From Mycolicibacterium neoaurum (lineage in GTDB: Bacteria > Actinomycetota > Actinomycetes > Mycobacteriales > Mycobacteriaceae): a stretch of 64,000 nt of DNA. The translations under genes were made by a program, and so were the position numbers. The stretch spans positions 2,604,001 to 2,668,000 of the forward strand of contig NZ_JAQIIX010000002.1 of the NCBI RefSeq assembly GCF_036946495.1, given 5' to 3'. Shown in pieces: positions 33,261 through 41,107 of this stretch (positions are counted from its first letter, which is position 1; each line of letters starts with the position of its first letter). The notes below the pieces were generated by a model. It was not told the DNA's origin. It worked only from the letters and a program-made list of their open reading frames with translations, and did no database searches.

Positions 33261-35270
33261 CTAGTTGCCGATGGTCTGCCACAGATAGCGGTAGATCAGC
33301 GCCGAACGGAACGCGGCCTGCGAGTTGTCCGCCGCGCCGCCATGGCCGCCCTCGATGTTCTCGTAGTAGCTCACCGGGTGCCCGGCCTCTTCCAGTGCCG
33401 CGGTCATCTTGCGCGCGTGCCCCGGATGCACGCGGTCATCGCGGGTCGACGTGGTGATCAGGATCGGCGGGTACGTCCGATCGGCCGAGATGTTCTGATA
33501 GGGCGAGTATTTGGAGATGAACTCCCAGTCCTCGGGATCGTCGGGATTGCCGTACTCGGCCATCCAGGAGGCGCCGGCCAACAACAGGTGGAAGCGCTTC
33601 ATGTCCAGCAGCGGGACGCTGCAGACCAGGGCGCCGAAACGATCGGGGTAGCGGGTCAGCATGATGCCCATCAGCAATCCGCCGTTGCTGCCGCCCTGAG
33701 CGCCGAGGTGTCCCACCGTGGTGACCCCGCGCGCGACCAGATCGGCGGCCACCGCCGCGAAGTCCTCGTCGACCAGGTGCCGACCCTCGCGCATGGCCTG
33801 GGTGTGCCAGCCCGGTCCGTACTCGCCGCCTCCGCGGATGTTGGCCAGCACATAGGTGCCGCCGCGCGCCAGCCACAACCGACCGAGCACACCGTCGTAT
33901 CCGGGTGTGCGCGACACCTCGAATCCGCCGTACCCGCCGAGCAGTGTCGGCCCGGTCGAGCCGGGGCGGCCGACCACGAAGTAGGGAATCGAGGTGCCAT
34001 CGGCCGACGTCGCGAAGTGTTGGCTGACCTGCAATCCGGTGGTGTCGAAGAACCCGGGCGCCGCCTTGATCGGGCTGACCGGTCCGTCGGCCGTGCCGTG
34101 CAGCAACTGCGATGGTGTCAGGAAACCGCTTGAGTCCAGGAAGATCTCGTCACCATCGGAGTCGGCTCCCGCGATGACGGTGTTGGTGTTGGGCGGCACG
34201 CCGGCCAGGTCGACGGCGGTCCATGTCCCGGGTGTGACGATCTGCACGTGGCTGGCGACATCGGCCAGTGTGACGAGCACCAGCTTGTCGCGGGTCCACG
34301 AGTACTGGTGCAGGCTCGTCCGTTCATCAGGCTCGAAGACCGCCGTGAGATTCTTTGTGCCGGAAACGAACTCGTCGTAATTGGCGGCCAGCAGTGAGCC
34401 GGCCCCGTAGTTGTCCCAATCGGTGCGCAGCTCGATGAGCAGCCAGTCGCGATGTACCGACAGCGAGGCGTCGGTCGGCGCGTCGATGCGCACCAGCTGC
34501 TCGCCGCGCAGCTCGTAGATCTCATCGTTGAAAAAGTCGACCGCGCGGCTGATCAACGTCCGCTGGTAGCCGGGCGTGCGGTCCACCGACGCCGCGACGA
34601 GGACATCGCCCCGCTCGCCCGCGTAGACCTGAACGGCTTCGGCCAGCGGGGTACCGCGCTGCCACCGCTTGACCAGCCGGGCGTAGCCGGAGTCGGTCAA
34701 CGATCCCTCTCCGAAGTCGGTGCCGACCAGCAGCGTGTCCGCATCCTCCCAGCAGATCTGGGTCTTGGCCTCCGGCAGCTCGAAGCCACCGGGGACGAAT
34801 GCGCGTGTGCGCATGTCGAATTCGCGCACGACGACGGCGTCTGCCCCGCCCCGGGAGAGGCTGATCAGGGCCAGGCTGTGGTCAGGTTCGATGACATCGG
34901 CGCCGGCCCACACCCAGTTGGTGTCGTCGGTGCGGGCGAGTTCATCCACGTCGATGACGACGTCCCAGTCCGGCTGCTCGGTGCGGTAGCTCTCCAGTGT
35001 CGTGCGCCGCCACAACCCACGCGGGTTGGTCTCATCGCGCCAGAAGTTGTAGAGATACTTCCCGCGCCGGCGGACATAGGGGATGCGGGCATCGGTGTCG
35101 AGGACCTCGAGGGCCTCAGCGCGCATCGCCTCGAATTCGTCGTCACCCAGCTGCGCCAGGGTCGGTTCGTTGTGGCTGCGAACCCAGTCCAGGGCGGCGT
35201 CGCCGGTGACGTCTTCGAGCCATAGGTACGGATCGGCGGGGGAGTCGGCAGAAGTCACACAGACATTCAT
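33261..35270 (-). CDS. prolyl oligopeptidase family serine peptidase (S9A; Rv0457c-like)
   Basis: A 669-residue cytosolic peptidase: N-terminal beta-propeller (starting DPYLWLEDVTGDAALDWV) and C-terminal alpha/beta-hydrolase domain. The catalytic Ser is in GGSNGGLLMG, Asp in TSTRDDRVHPGH and His in EGGHGGAADN. Length matches Rv0457c (673). Start ATG 35270 (MNVCVTSADSP) is a choice; a GTG four codons later is possible. It is divergent from the DUF779 gene with only 22 bases between start codons. Confidence 0.9.
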   Translation of the reverse strand: MNVCVTSADSPADPYLWLEDVTGDAALDWVRSHNEPTLAQLGDDEFEAMRAEALEVLDTDARIPYVRRRGKYLYNFWRDETNPRGLWRRTTLESYRTEQPDWDVVIDVDELARTDDTNWVWAGADVIEPDHSLALISLSRGGADAVVVREFDMRTRAFVPGGFELPEAKTQICWEDADTLLVGTDFGEGSLTDSGYARLVKRWQRGTPLAEAVQVYAGERGDVLVAASVDRTPGYQRTLISRAVDFFNDEIYELRGEQLVRIDAPTDASLSVHRDWLLIELRTDWDNYGAGSLLAANYDEFVSGTKNLTAVFEPDERTSLHQYSWTRDKLVLVTLADVASHVQIVTPGTWTAVDLAGVPPNTNTVIAGADSDGDEIFLDSSGFLTPSQLLHGTADGPVSPIKAAPGFFDTTGLQVSQHFATSADGTSIPYFVVGRPGSTGPTLLGGYGGFEVSRTPGYDGVLGRLWLARGGTYVLANIRGGGEYGPGWHTQAMREGRHLVDEDFAAVAADLVARGVTTVGHLGAQGGSNGGLLMGIMLTRYPDRFGALVCSVPLLDMKRFHLLLAGASWMAEYGNPDDPEDWEFISKYSPYQNISADRTYPPILITTSTRDDRVHPGHARKMTAALEEAGHPVSYYENIEGGHGGAADNSQAAFRSALIYRYLWQTIGN

Positions 35271-35292
35271 ACCCTGCGCGTAGCGTTGAGAT
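35271..35292. promoter_or_regulatory. bidirectional leaderless promoter between peptidase and DUF779 gene
   Basis: Plus strand TAGCGT (35281-35286) is exactly six bases before ATG 35293. Minus strand TACGCG (35277-35282) is six bases before ATG 35270 and shares the same TA, but lacks the final T of TANNNT. Predicted start sites are 23 bases apart, the same geometry as at 27253-27274. Confidence 0.55.
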
Positions 35293-35769
35293 ATGACCAG
35301 CCGAGCCCTCATCACCGCACCGGCCGCCGATTTGCTTGCCACCTTGCAGAACCAGCACGGGGCGTTGATGTTTCACCAGTCCGGTGGTTGTTGTGACGGT
35401 TCATCGCCGATGTGTTACCCGGAGGGCGATTTCATCGTCGGTGATCGCGACATCCTGCTGGCCGTGCTCGATGTCGGGACCGGGGTGCCGGTGTGGATCT
35501 CCGGACCGCAGTTCGACGTCTGGAAACACACCCAATTGATCATCGATGTCGTGCCAGGCCGGGGCAGTGGATTCAGCCTCGAGTCACCGGAGGGCAAACG
35601 CTTCCTCAGCCGTGGGCGGGTCTTCACCGACTCCGAACTCGCCGAACTGGAGGCGCGCCCGCCGATCACCGGCGCGCGTTACGAGGCGGGCGAACGGCCG
35701 AACGATGAGGAAACCCGGATCGTGTCGGAAGCGTCCGAGGCCTGCCCGGTGCCGGGGCTCATGCGCTGA
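35293..35769 (+). CDS. DUF779 protein (Rv0459-like)
   Basis: A 158-residue protein of the DUF779 family, named for an uncharacterised domain usually encoded next to aldehyde dehydrogenases. Seen: HQSGGCCDGSSPMCYPEGDF with clustered Cys, then LDVGTGVPVWISGPQF and TPLIIDV-like strands, and RFLSRGRVFTDSEL. The Cys and His residues could bind metal. Here no aldehyde dehydrogenase is adjacent; in M. tuberculosis Rv0458 is. Confidence 0.82.
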   Translation: MTSRALITAPAADLLATLQNQHGALMFHQSGGCCDGSSPMCYPEGDFIVGDRDILLAVLDVGTGVPVWISGPQFDVWKHTQLIIDVVPGRGSGFSLESPEGKRFLSRGRVFTDSELAELEARPPITGARYEAGERPNDEETRIVSEASEACPVPGLMR

Positions 35770-35790
35770 ACTGTCGGTTGCGCGCGCCTG

Positions 35791-36663
35791 TCAGGTGTTG
35801 AGCTTGCGCAAGGTGAACTGCACGACATCGGTCTGCCGCTTGCGGAATGTTTCGGCACAGCCGGTGAGGTACTTCATGTAGCGGTCGTAGACCTCTTCGG
35901 ACTGGATCTCGATCGCCTGTTCGCGATGGGCTGCGAGGGCTTCGGCCCAGCGGTCCAGCGTCAGCGCATAGTGCGGCTGCAGCGACTGTCGGCGGGTGAG
36001 CGCGAAACCACCGGCAGCCGAGACCTCCTCGACCATCTCGACCGACGGCAGCCGTCCACCGGGAAATATCTCGGTGATGATGAATTTCACGAACCGCGCG
36101 AGTTCGAAGGTGACGGGGATGCCCGCTTCTTTTGCTTTCGCCGGGTTGAACGCGCAGATGGTGTGCAGCAGCATGATGCCGTCGTCGGGCAGGGCGTCGT
36201 GGGTCATCCGGAAGAAGTCCGGGTAGCGGTCGAAACCGAAGTGCTCGAACGCGCCGATCGAGACGATGCGGTCGACGGGTTCGGTGAACTGTTCCCAGCC
36301 CTGCAGCAGCACGCGTCGCTCGCGGGTGGAGTCCATGGCGTCGAAGCTGCGTTGGACGTGTTCGGCCTGGTTTTTCGACAGCGTCAGGCCGATGACGTTG
36401 ACATCGTATTTCTCCACGGCGCGGCGCATGGTGGCACCCCAGCCGCAGCCGATATCGAGCAGCGTCATACCCGGTTGCAGGCCCAACTTGCCGAGTGCGA
36501 GGTCGATCTTGGCGAGCTGGGCCTCTTCCAGCGTCATGTCATCACGCTCGAAGTAGGCGCAGCTGTAGGTCTGCGTGGGGTCGAGAAAAAGCCGGAAGAA
36601 CTCGTCGGACAGGTCGTAATGGGCCTGGACGTCGGCGAAGTGCGGGGTCAGATCCTTGGGCAT
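35791..36663 (-). CDS. mycolic acid methyltransferase (cyclopropane synthase family), copy 1
   Basis: A 290-residue S-adenosylmethionine-dependent enzyme modifying double bonds in meromycolic acid chains. Seen: YSCAYFERDDMTLEEAQLAK, SAM motif LLDIGCGWGATMRRA (~residue 70), the bicarbonate-site Glu in SIGAFEHFGF (~140), LLHTI and the C-terminal VYDRYMKYLTGC. Overall closest in appearance to PcaA/CmaA/MmaA members, but I cannot say whether it makes cyclopropane, methoxy or keto groups. It lies 59 bases downstream of a near-duplicate, in the same orientation. Confidence 0.9.
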   Translation of the reverse strand: MPKDLTPHFADVQAHYDLSDEFFRLFLDPTQTYSCAYFERDDMTLEEAQLAKIDLALGKLGLQPGMTLLDIGCGWGATMRRAVEKYDVNVIGLTLSKNQAEHVQRSFDAMDSTRERRVLLQGWEQFTEPVDRIVSIGAFEHFGFDRYPDFFRMTHDALPDDGIMLLHTICAFNPAKAKEAGIPVTFELARFVKFIITEIFPGGRLPSVEMVEEVSAAGGFALTRRQSLQPHYALTLDRWAEALAAHREQAIEIQSEEVYDRYMKYLTGCAETFRKRQTDVVQFTLRKLNT

Positions 36664-36722
36664 GAACTGCCTTCCTGGCCGCTCGAGCGGCGATGGCGTA
36701 GCGGGACGGCGCGGCGTGCGGC

Positions 36723-37598
36723 TCAGCCTTTCGCGCCCTTTTCCAGGGTGAACTGCACGACGTCGATCTGACCGTTGCGGAACAGGTCGGCGCAGCCGGT
36801 GAGGTACTTCATGTACCGGTCGTAGACCTCTTGGGACTGGATGGCGATGGCCTCCTCGCGGCGCGGCTCCAGCGCCGCGGCCCAGTGGTCCAAGGTGATG
36901 GCGTAGTGCTGCTGTAGGGAATGCTCGCGGGTGAGGGCGAAGCCGGCGTCGGCGGCGTGTTCCTGCACCATCTCGCTGGTCGGCAGCCGACCGCCAGGGA
37001 AGATCTCCTCGGCGATGAACTTCGCGAAACGGACCCCATCCATCGTCAGCGGGATGCCTTTGGCTTGCACGGCTTCGCGGCTGAAGTTGCAGATGCTGTG
37101 CAGCATCATGACGCCATCGGCGGGCAGCGCTTCATAGGTCATCCGGAAGAAGTCCTGGTAGCGGTCGAAACCGAAATGCTCGAACGCGCCGATCGAGACA
37201 ATCCGGTCCACCGGCTCGTTGAACTGTTCCCAGCCCTGCAGCATCACCCGGCGCTCGCGGGCGGAGTCCATGGCATCGAAGCTGCGCTGCACGTGCTCGG
37301 CCTGGTTCTTCGACAGGGTCAGGCCGATGACGTTGACGTCATACCGCTCGACGGCCCGGCGCAGCGTGGCGCCCCAGCCGCAGCCGATATCGAGCAGCGT
37401 CATGCCGGGCTGGAGGCCGAGTTTGCCGAGGGAAAGATCTATCTTCGCGAGCTGGGCTTCTTCCAGCGTCATGTCCGGACGCTCGAAGTAGGCGCAGCTG
37501 TAGGTCTGCGTGGGGTCGAGGAACAGCCGGAAAAAGTCGTCTGACAGGTCGTAATGTGCCTGGACGTCCTCAAAGTGCGGGGTCATGTTCTTGGCCAT
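36723..37598 (-). CDS. mycolic acid methyltransferase (cyclopropane synthase family), copy 2
   Basis: A 291-residue paralog of the gene at 35791. The first ~165 residues are nearly identical to it (LLDIGCGWGATLRRA, IGLTLSKNQAEHVQRSFDAM), while the substrate-lid region after ~170 (SICNFSREAVQAKGIPLTMD) diverges strongly. The active-site Glu in SIGAFEHFGF is kept. ATG 37598 with AGGAAG upstream. It is divergent from lpdC across 157 bases. Confidence 0.9.
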   Translation of the reverse strand: MAKNMTPHFEDVQAHYDLSDDFFRLFLDPTQTYSCAYFERPDMTLEEAQLAKIDLSLGKLGLQPGMTLLDIGCGWGATLRRAVERYDVNVIGLTLSKNQAEHVQRSFDAMDSARERRVMLQGWEQFNEPVDRIVSIGAFEHFGFDRYQDFFRMTYEALPADGVMMLHSICNFSREAVQAKGIPLTMDGVRFAKFIAEEIFPGGRLPTSEMVQEHAADAGFALTREHSLQQHYAITLDHWAAALEPRREEAIAIQSQEVYDRYMKYLTGCADLFRNGQIDVVQFTLEKGAKG

Positions 37599-37743
37599 GG
37601 GATTCAACTTCCTGGTCGAAGAGCGGCACATCTCAAGGTATTCGGTACAGCCCGAGACCCGGATGGGTTTTTGCTCGACTGAACGTACCCATCTTGCCTG
37701 TCAACCAATCGCGGTCGCCATCCGGCCGGATCGGCAACGGCGA

Positions 37744-37749
37744 TAAGCT
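37744..37749 (+). promoter_or_regulatory. leaderless -10 element of lpdC
   Basis: TAAGCT stands exactly six bases before the lpdC GTG at 37756, so transcription should start at the start codon. Confidence 0.6.
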
Positions 37750-37755
37750 GGTGTC

Positions 37756-39150
37756 GTGACCCACTATGACGTCGTCGTACTCGGAGCCGGCCCGGGCGGA
37801 TACGTGGCTGCCATCCGCGCCGCCCAACTCGGTCTCAACACCGCGATCATCGAACCCAAGTACTGGGGCGGTGTCTGTCTGAACGTCGGGTGCATCCCGT
37901 CCAAGGCGCTGCTGCGCAATGCCGAACTGGCGCACATCTTCACCAAGGAAGCCAAGACCTTCGGCATCAGCGGGGAGGCGAGCTTCGACTTCGGTGCCGC
38001 CTTCGACCGCAGCCGCAAGGTCGCCGACGGCCGCGTGGCCGGTGTGCACTTCCTGATGAAGAAGAACAAGATCACCGAGATCCACGGCTATGGCAAGTTC
38101 ACCGATGCCAACAGCATCACCGTCGACCTCAACGAGGGCGGGACCGAGAAGGTCACCTTCGACAACGCCATCATCGCCACCGGCTCGTCGGTGCGCCTGG
38201 TACCGGGCACCTCGCTGTCCGAGAACGTCGTCACCTACGAGAAGCAGATCATGACCCGCGAACTGCCGGGGTCGATCATCATCGCCGGCGCCGGTGCCAT
38301 CGGCATGGAGTTCGCCTACGTGATGAAGAACTACGGCGTCGACGTCACCATCGTCGAGTTCCTGCCGCGCGCGCTGCCCAACGAGGACGCCGAGGTGTCC
38401 AAGGAGATCGAGAAGCAGTACAAGAAGCTGGGCGTGAAGATCCTGACCGGCACCAAGGTCGAGTCGATCGAGGATTCCGGCGGCGAGGTCACCGTCACGG
38501 TGAGCAAGGACGGCAAGACCGAGGAGCTCAAGGCCGACAAGGTGCTCCAGGCCATCGGTTTCGCCCCCAACATCGAGGGCTACGGCCTGGAGAACACCGG
38601 AGTCGCGCTCACCGAGCGCAAGGCCATCGATATCGATGACCACATGCGCACCAGCGTGCCGCACATCTACGCGATCGGCGATGTCACCAGCAAGCTGCAG
38701 CTCGCCCACGTCGCCGAGGCCCAGGGCGTGGTGGCCGCCGAGACCATCGGCGGCGCCGAGACGCTGACCCTCGGCGACTACCGGATGATGCCGCGCGCGA
38801 CGTTCTGCCAGCCGCAGGTGGCCAGCTTCGGGCTCACCGAAGAGCAGGCGCGCGACGAGGGGTACGACGTGAAGGTCGCGAAATTCCCCTTCACCGCCAA
38901 CGGCAAGGCGCACGGACTGGCCGATCCGACGGGCTTCGTCAAGCTGATCGCCGACACCAAGTACGGCGAGCTGATCGGTGGGCATCTCATCGGACCCGAC
39001 GTGTCCGAGCTGCTGCCCGAGCTGACGCTGGCCCAGAAGTGGGATCTGACCGTCAACGAGCTGACCCGCAACGTGCACACCCATCCGACGCTGTCGGAGG
39101 CGCTGCAGGAAGCCATCCATGGCCTGGCCGGCCACATGATCAACTTCTGA
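37756..39150 (+). CDS. lpdC: dihydrolipoamide dehydrogenase
   Basis: A 464-residue FAD flavoprotein that reoxidises lipoyl groups of 2-oxoacid dehydrogenase complexes and, in M. tuberculosis, the DlaT/AhpD peroxidase system. Seen: FAD site VVLGAGPGGYVAAIRA, the redox disulfide GGVCLNVGCIPSK, NAD site IIAGAGAIGMEFAY, FAD site IYAIGDVTSK and the C-terminal catalytic His-Glu in HTHPTLSE. GTG 37756, leaderless. It occupies the Rv0462 position and is followed 10 bases later by the Rv0463-like gene. Confidence 0.97.
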   Translation: MTHYDVVVLGAGPGGYVAAIRAAQLGLNTAIIEPKYWGGVCLNVGCIPSKALLRNAELAHIFTKEAKTFGISGEASFDFGAAFDRSRKVADGRVAGVHFLMKKNKITEIHGYGKFTDANSITVDLNEGGTEKVTFDNAIIATGSSVRLVPGTSLSENVVTYEKQIMTRELPGSIIIAGAGAIGMEFAYVMKNYGVDVTIVEFLPRALPNEDAEVSKEIEKQYKKLGVKILTGTKVESIEDSGGEVTVTVSKDGKTEELKADKVLQAIGFAPNIEGYGLENTGVALTERKAIDIDDHMRTSVPHIYAIGDVTSKLQLAHVAEAQGVVAAETIGGAETLTLGDYRMMPRATFCQPQVASFGLTEEQARDEGYDVKVAKFPFTANGKAHGLADPTGFVKLIADTKYGELIGGHLIGPDVSELLPELTLAQKWDLTVNELTRNVHTHPTLSEALQEAIHGLAGHMINF

Positions 39151-39160
39151 CGGGGAGCGC

Positions 39161-39436
39161 GTGCCGACCAGGGCAGTGATCGTCGCCGCCATCGGCGGTC
39201 TGGTGATCGGCCACATCCTGTGGCTGGTGGCCATCTCGCTGGCGATCAACACCAGCGATGTCCCGTTCTGGGTGCTCGTCGTGTCCGGTGTCATCACCGT
39301 GCTGGCGGGCGTCATCGCGGCTCTGGGCTGGCGCGCCCATCAACGCAAGGATCGGGTCGCGACGGCGTTTCTGTGGTCGGTCCCGGTCGCACCGATGTTG
39401 CTGACATTGACTGTTCTGGCCGTCACGTACTTGTAG
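39161..39436 (+). CDS. small membrane protein (Rv0463-like)
   Basis: A 91-residue hydrophobic protein with three predicted membrane helices (about residues 5-27, 36-57 and 68-90). GTG 39161 has GGGGAG close upstream. It follows lpdC by 10 bases, as Rv0463 follows lpdC in M. tuberculosis. The function is unknown. Confidence 0.78.
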   Translation: MPTRAVIVAAIGGLVIGHILWLVAISLAINTSDVPFWVLVVSGVITVLAGVIAALGWRAHQRKDRVATAFLWSVPVAPMLLTLTVLAVTYL

Positions 39437-39463
39437 GCGTTTGCTTTCGGTAAGAATGGCCCC

Positions 39464-40549
39464 GTGGGGGATGGCGCGCGGGGTGACCTGCTACTTCAGT
39501 GGTGGCGTCAGCGCGACGACTACGAATGGCGCATCGAGTTCCTGCGTGGCTGCGGCCTGCTACCCGTCCTGCGGTATCTGATCGCCGGCATCGGCGCCGT
39601 CCTGGGCGTGCTCGGTGCGATCAATGTGTTTGTTCCGCCGGTCAACGACACCACCCTGATCCGGGCGGGATGGGCGGTGGTGTCGATCGGTTCGCTGGCG
39701 TGGTCGGCGCGCTGGGCGCTGCGGCCGTGGCCGAGCGAACGTGTCTCCGCGCTGCTGGTCGCCTATGTGGACGTCATGATGACGCTGTCGGCGTTGTTGT
39801 TCGGTGATCCCAACCTGGCGATGTCGGGTATTCCGATCCTGTTGTGCGCCGGCGGTTATGTCGTCTTCTTCCACGGGCCGAAGCTGCACGTCGTCCACAT
39901 TCTCTGGTGTGTGGCATCGGTGCTGGGCATCGCGGTGTGGATGGTGCTGAGCGCCGACGGTTACGGGCTACAGGTCGCCATCTCGCGCTCGGTGATCGCA
40001 CTGGCGGTCACGGTGTGCATCCTGCCCGCCCTGCAGTTCGGGTTCTGGCTGCTGCAGAGCAGTTCCATCCAGTCCGTCACCGATCCGTTGACCGAGCTGA
40101 CCAATCGGCGCGGTCTCGACGCCGCGGTACGCCGGCTCAACGAGTCGGCGCCGCCCGATACCGACCTGTGCGCGCTGCTGATCGACGTCGACGGTTTCAA
40201 GGCGGTCAACGACGACCTCGGCCATGTCGTCGGCGACCAGGTGCTGATCCGCACGGCCCGCCGTATTCGGGCCAGCGTCTGCCCGCACGCGGTGGTGGTG
40301 CGCTGGGGCGGGGAAGAGTTCTTGGTCGTGGACCGCATCATGGCCGATCAGGCGCCCGGGGTTGCCGAACGCATCCGGGCCTCGGTGGCCGTGCCCGCCG
40401 AGCCGCGGGTGACCGTCAGCGTCGGCGTGGCGGTATGCACCGAGCCGGTCTCCGGGCTCGACGGTGTCATCCCGGCCGCGGACCGGGCGATGTACGAGGC
40501 CAAGGCGCTCGGCGGTGACTGCGTGGTGATCGCCGAGAAGGCCCATTAG
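39464..40549 (+). CDS. membrane-bound diguanylate cyclase (GGDEF domain)
   Basis: A 361-residue protein: about six membrane helices in residues ~20-195, then a GGDEF domain. Substrate-site motifs DPLTELTNRRGLDA, LIDVDGFKAVNDDLGH and RWGGEEF are intact, so c-di-GMP synthesis is expected. There is no RxxD inhibitory site just before GGEEF and no EAL domain. GTG 39464 is preceded by TAAGAAT at about the leaderless distance. It sits between the Rv0463- and Rv0464c-like genes, where M. tuberculosis has nothing. Confidence 0.9.
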   Translation: MGDGARGDLLLQWWRQRDDYEWRIEFLRGCGLLPVLRYLIAGIGAVLGVLGAINVFVPPVNDTTLIRAGWAVVSIGSLAWSARWALRPWPSERVSALLVAYVDVMMTLSALLFGDPNLAMSGIPILLCAGGYVVFFHGPKLHVVHILWCVASVLGIAVWMVLSADGYGLQVAISRSVIALAVTVCILPALQFGFWLLQSSSIQSVTDPLTELTNRRGLDAAVRRLNESAPPDTDLCALLIDVDGFKAVNDDLGHVVGDQVLIRTARRIRASVCPHAVVVRWGGEEFLVVDRIMADQAPGVAERIRASVAVPAEPRVTVSVGVAVCTEPVSGLDGVIPAADRAMYEAKALGGDCVVIAEKAH

Positions 40550-41097
40550 TCGGGGAAGTCCAGGGGGATGCGCAGCGTCTCCATGGTCGCGGCCAGCGCG
40601 TCGTACTGGCCGGCCAGCGTGCAGAACTCGATGATCTGGGCGCGGTCGTAGATTTTCGACAGTGCGCTCCACGTCTCGGGGGACATCGATCGGGTGACGA
40701 CGAACTCGTCGGTGGCGGCGATGAGCACCCGCTGGTGCGGGGTCAGGCCGTCGGCGTCGGGACCCTCGAAGATCGCGGCCTGCACATCGGCCTTGAGGCC
40801 GCGGCTGCGCGCCAGCCGCCGGTGTTGCTGCAGTTCGTACTCGCAGTTGCGCAGGTGCCCGACCCGCAGGATCACCAGCTCGGCATCCTTGCGATCCAGC
40901 TTGCCCGCATAGAGCAGATACCCGGAGAACGGCAGCCAGGCCAGGAACAACAGCCGATGCTGGCCCAGCACGTTGAACAGGTGGAATTTGGGGGCCCTGA
41001 TGCCGCGCGCGCCGATCTTGGCGATCGCCCAGTTCAACGGGCCGAGCTCACGGAATCCGCCGGGCGGGATACGGGCAGGTGCGGTATCGGCGCTCAC
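40546..41097 (-). CDS. carboxymuconolactone decarboxylase/AhpD-fold protein (Rv0464c-like)
   Basis: A 183-residue helical protein of the CMD/AhpD superfamily, seen in KDAELVILRVGHLRNCEYEL followed by QQHRRLARSRG. The AhpD CxxC pair is not present (a single Cys in NCEYE), so peroxidase activity like AhpD is unlikely. GTG 41097 lies 10 bases after the ramB TAG stop, which doubles as the -10 element TAGACT. It is convergent with the GGDEF gene, overlapping by four bases. Confidence 0.8.
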   Translation of the reverse strand: MSADTAPARIPPGGFRELGPLNWAIAKIGARGIRAPKFHLFNVLGQHRLLFLAWLPFSGYLLYAGKLDRKDAELVILRVGHLRNCEYELQQHRRLARSRGLKADVQAAIFEGPDADGLTPHQRVLIAATDEFVVTRSMSPETWSALSKIYDRAQIIEFCTLAGQYDALAATMETLRIPLDFPD

Positions 41098-41107
41098 GCA
41101 CCCGAGT

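Noticed and set aside
37633..39315. Long minus-strand open frame opposite lpdC
   Set aside because: Antisense composition artefact of a strongly biased gene.
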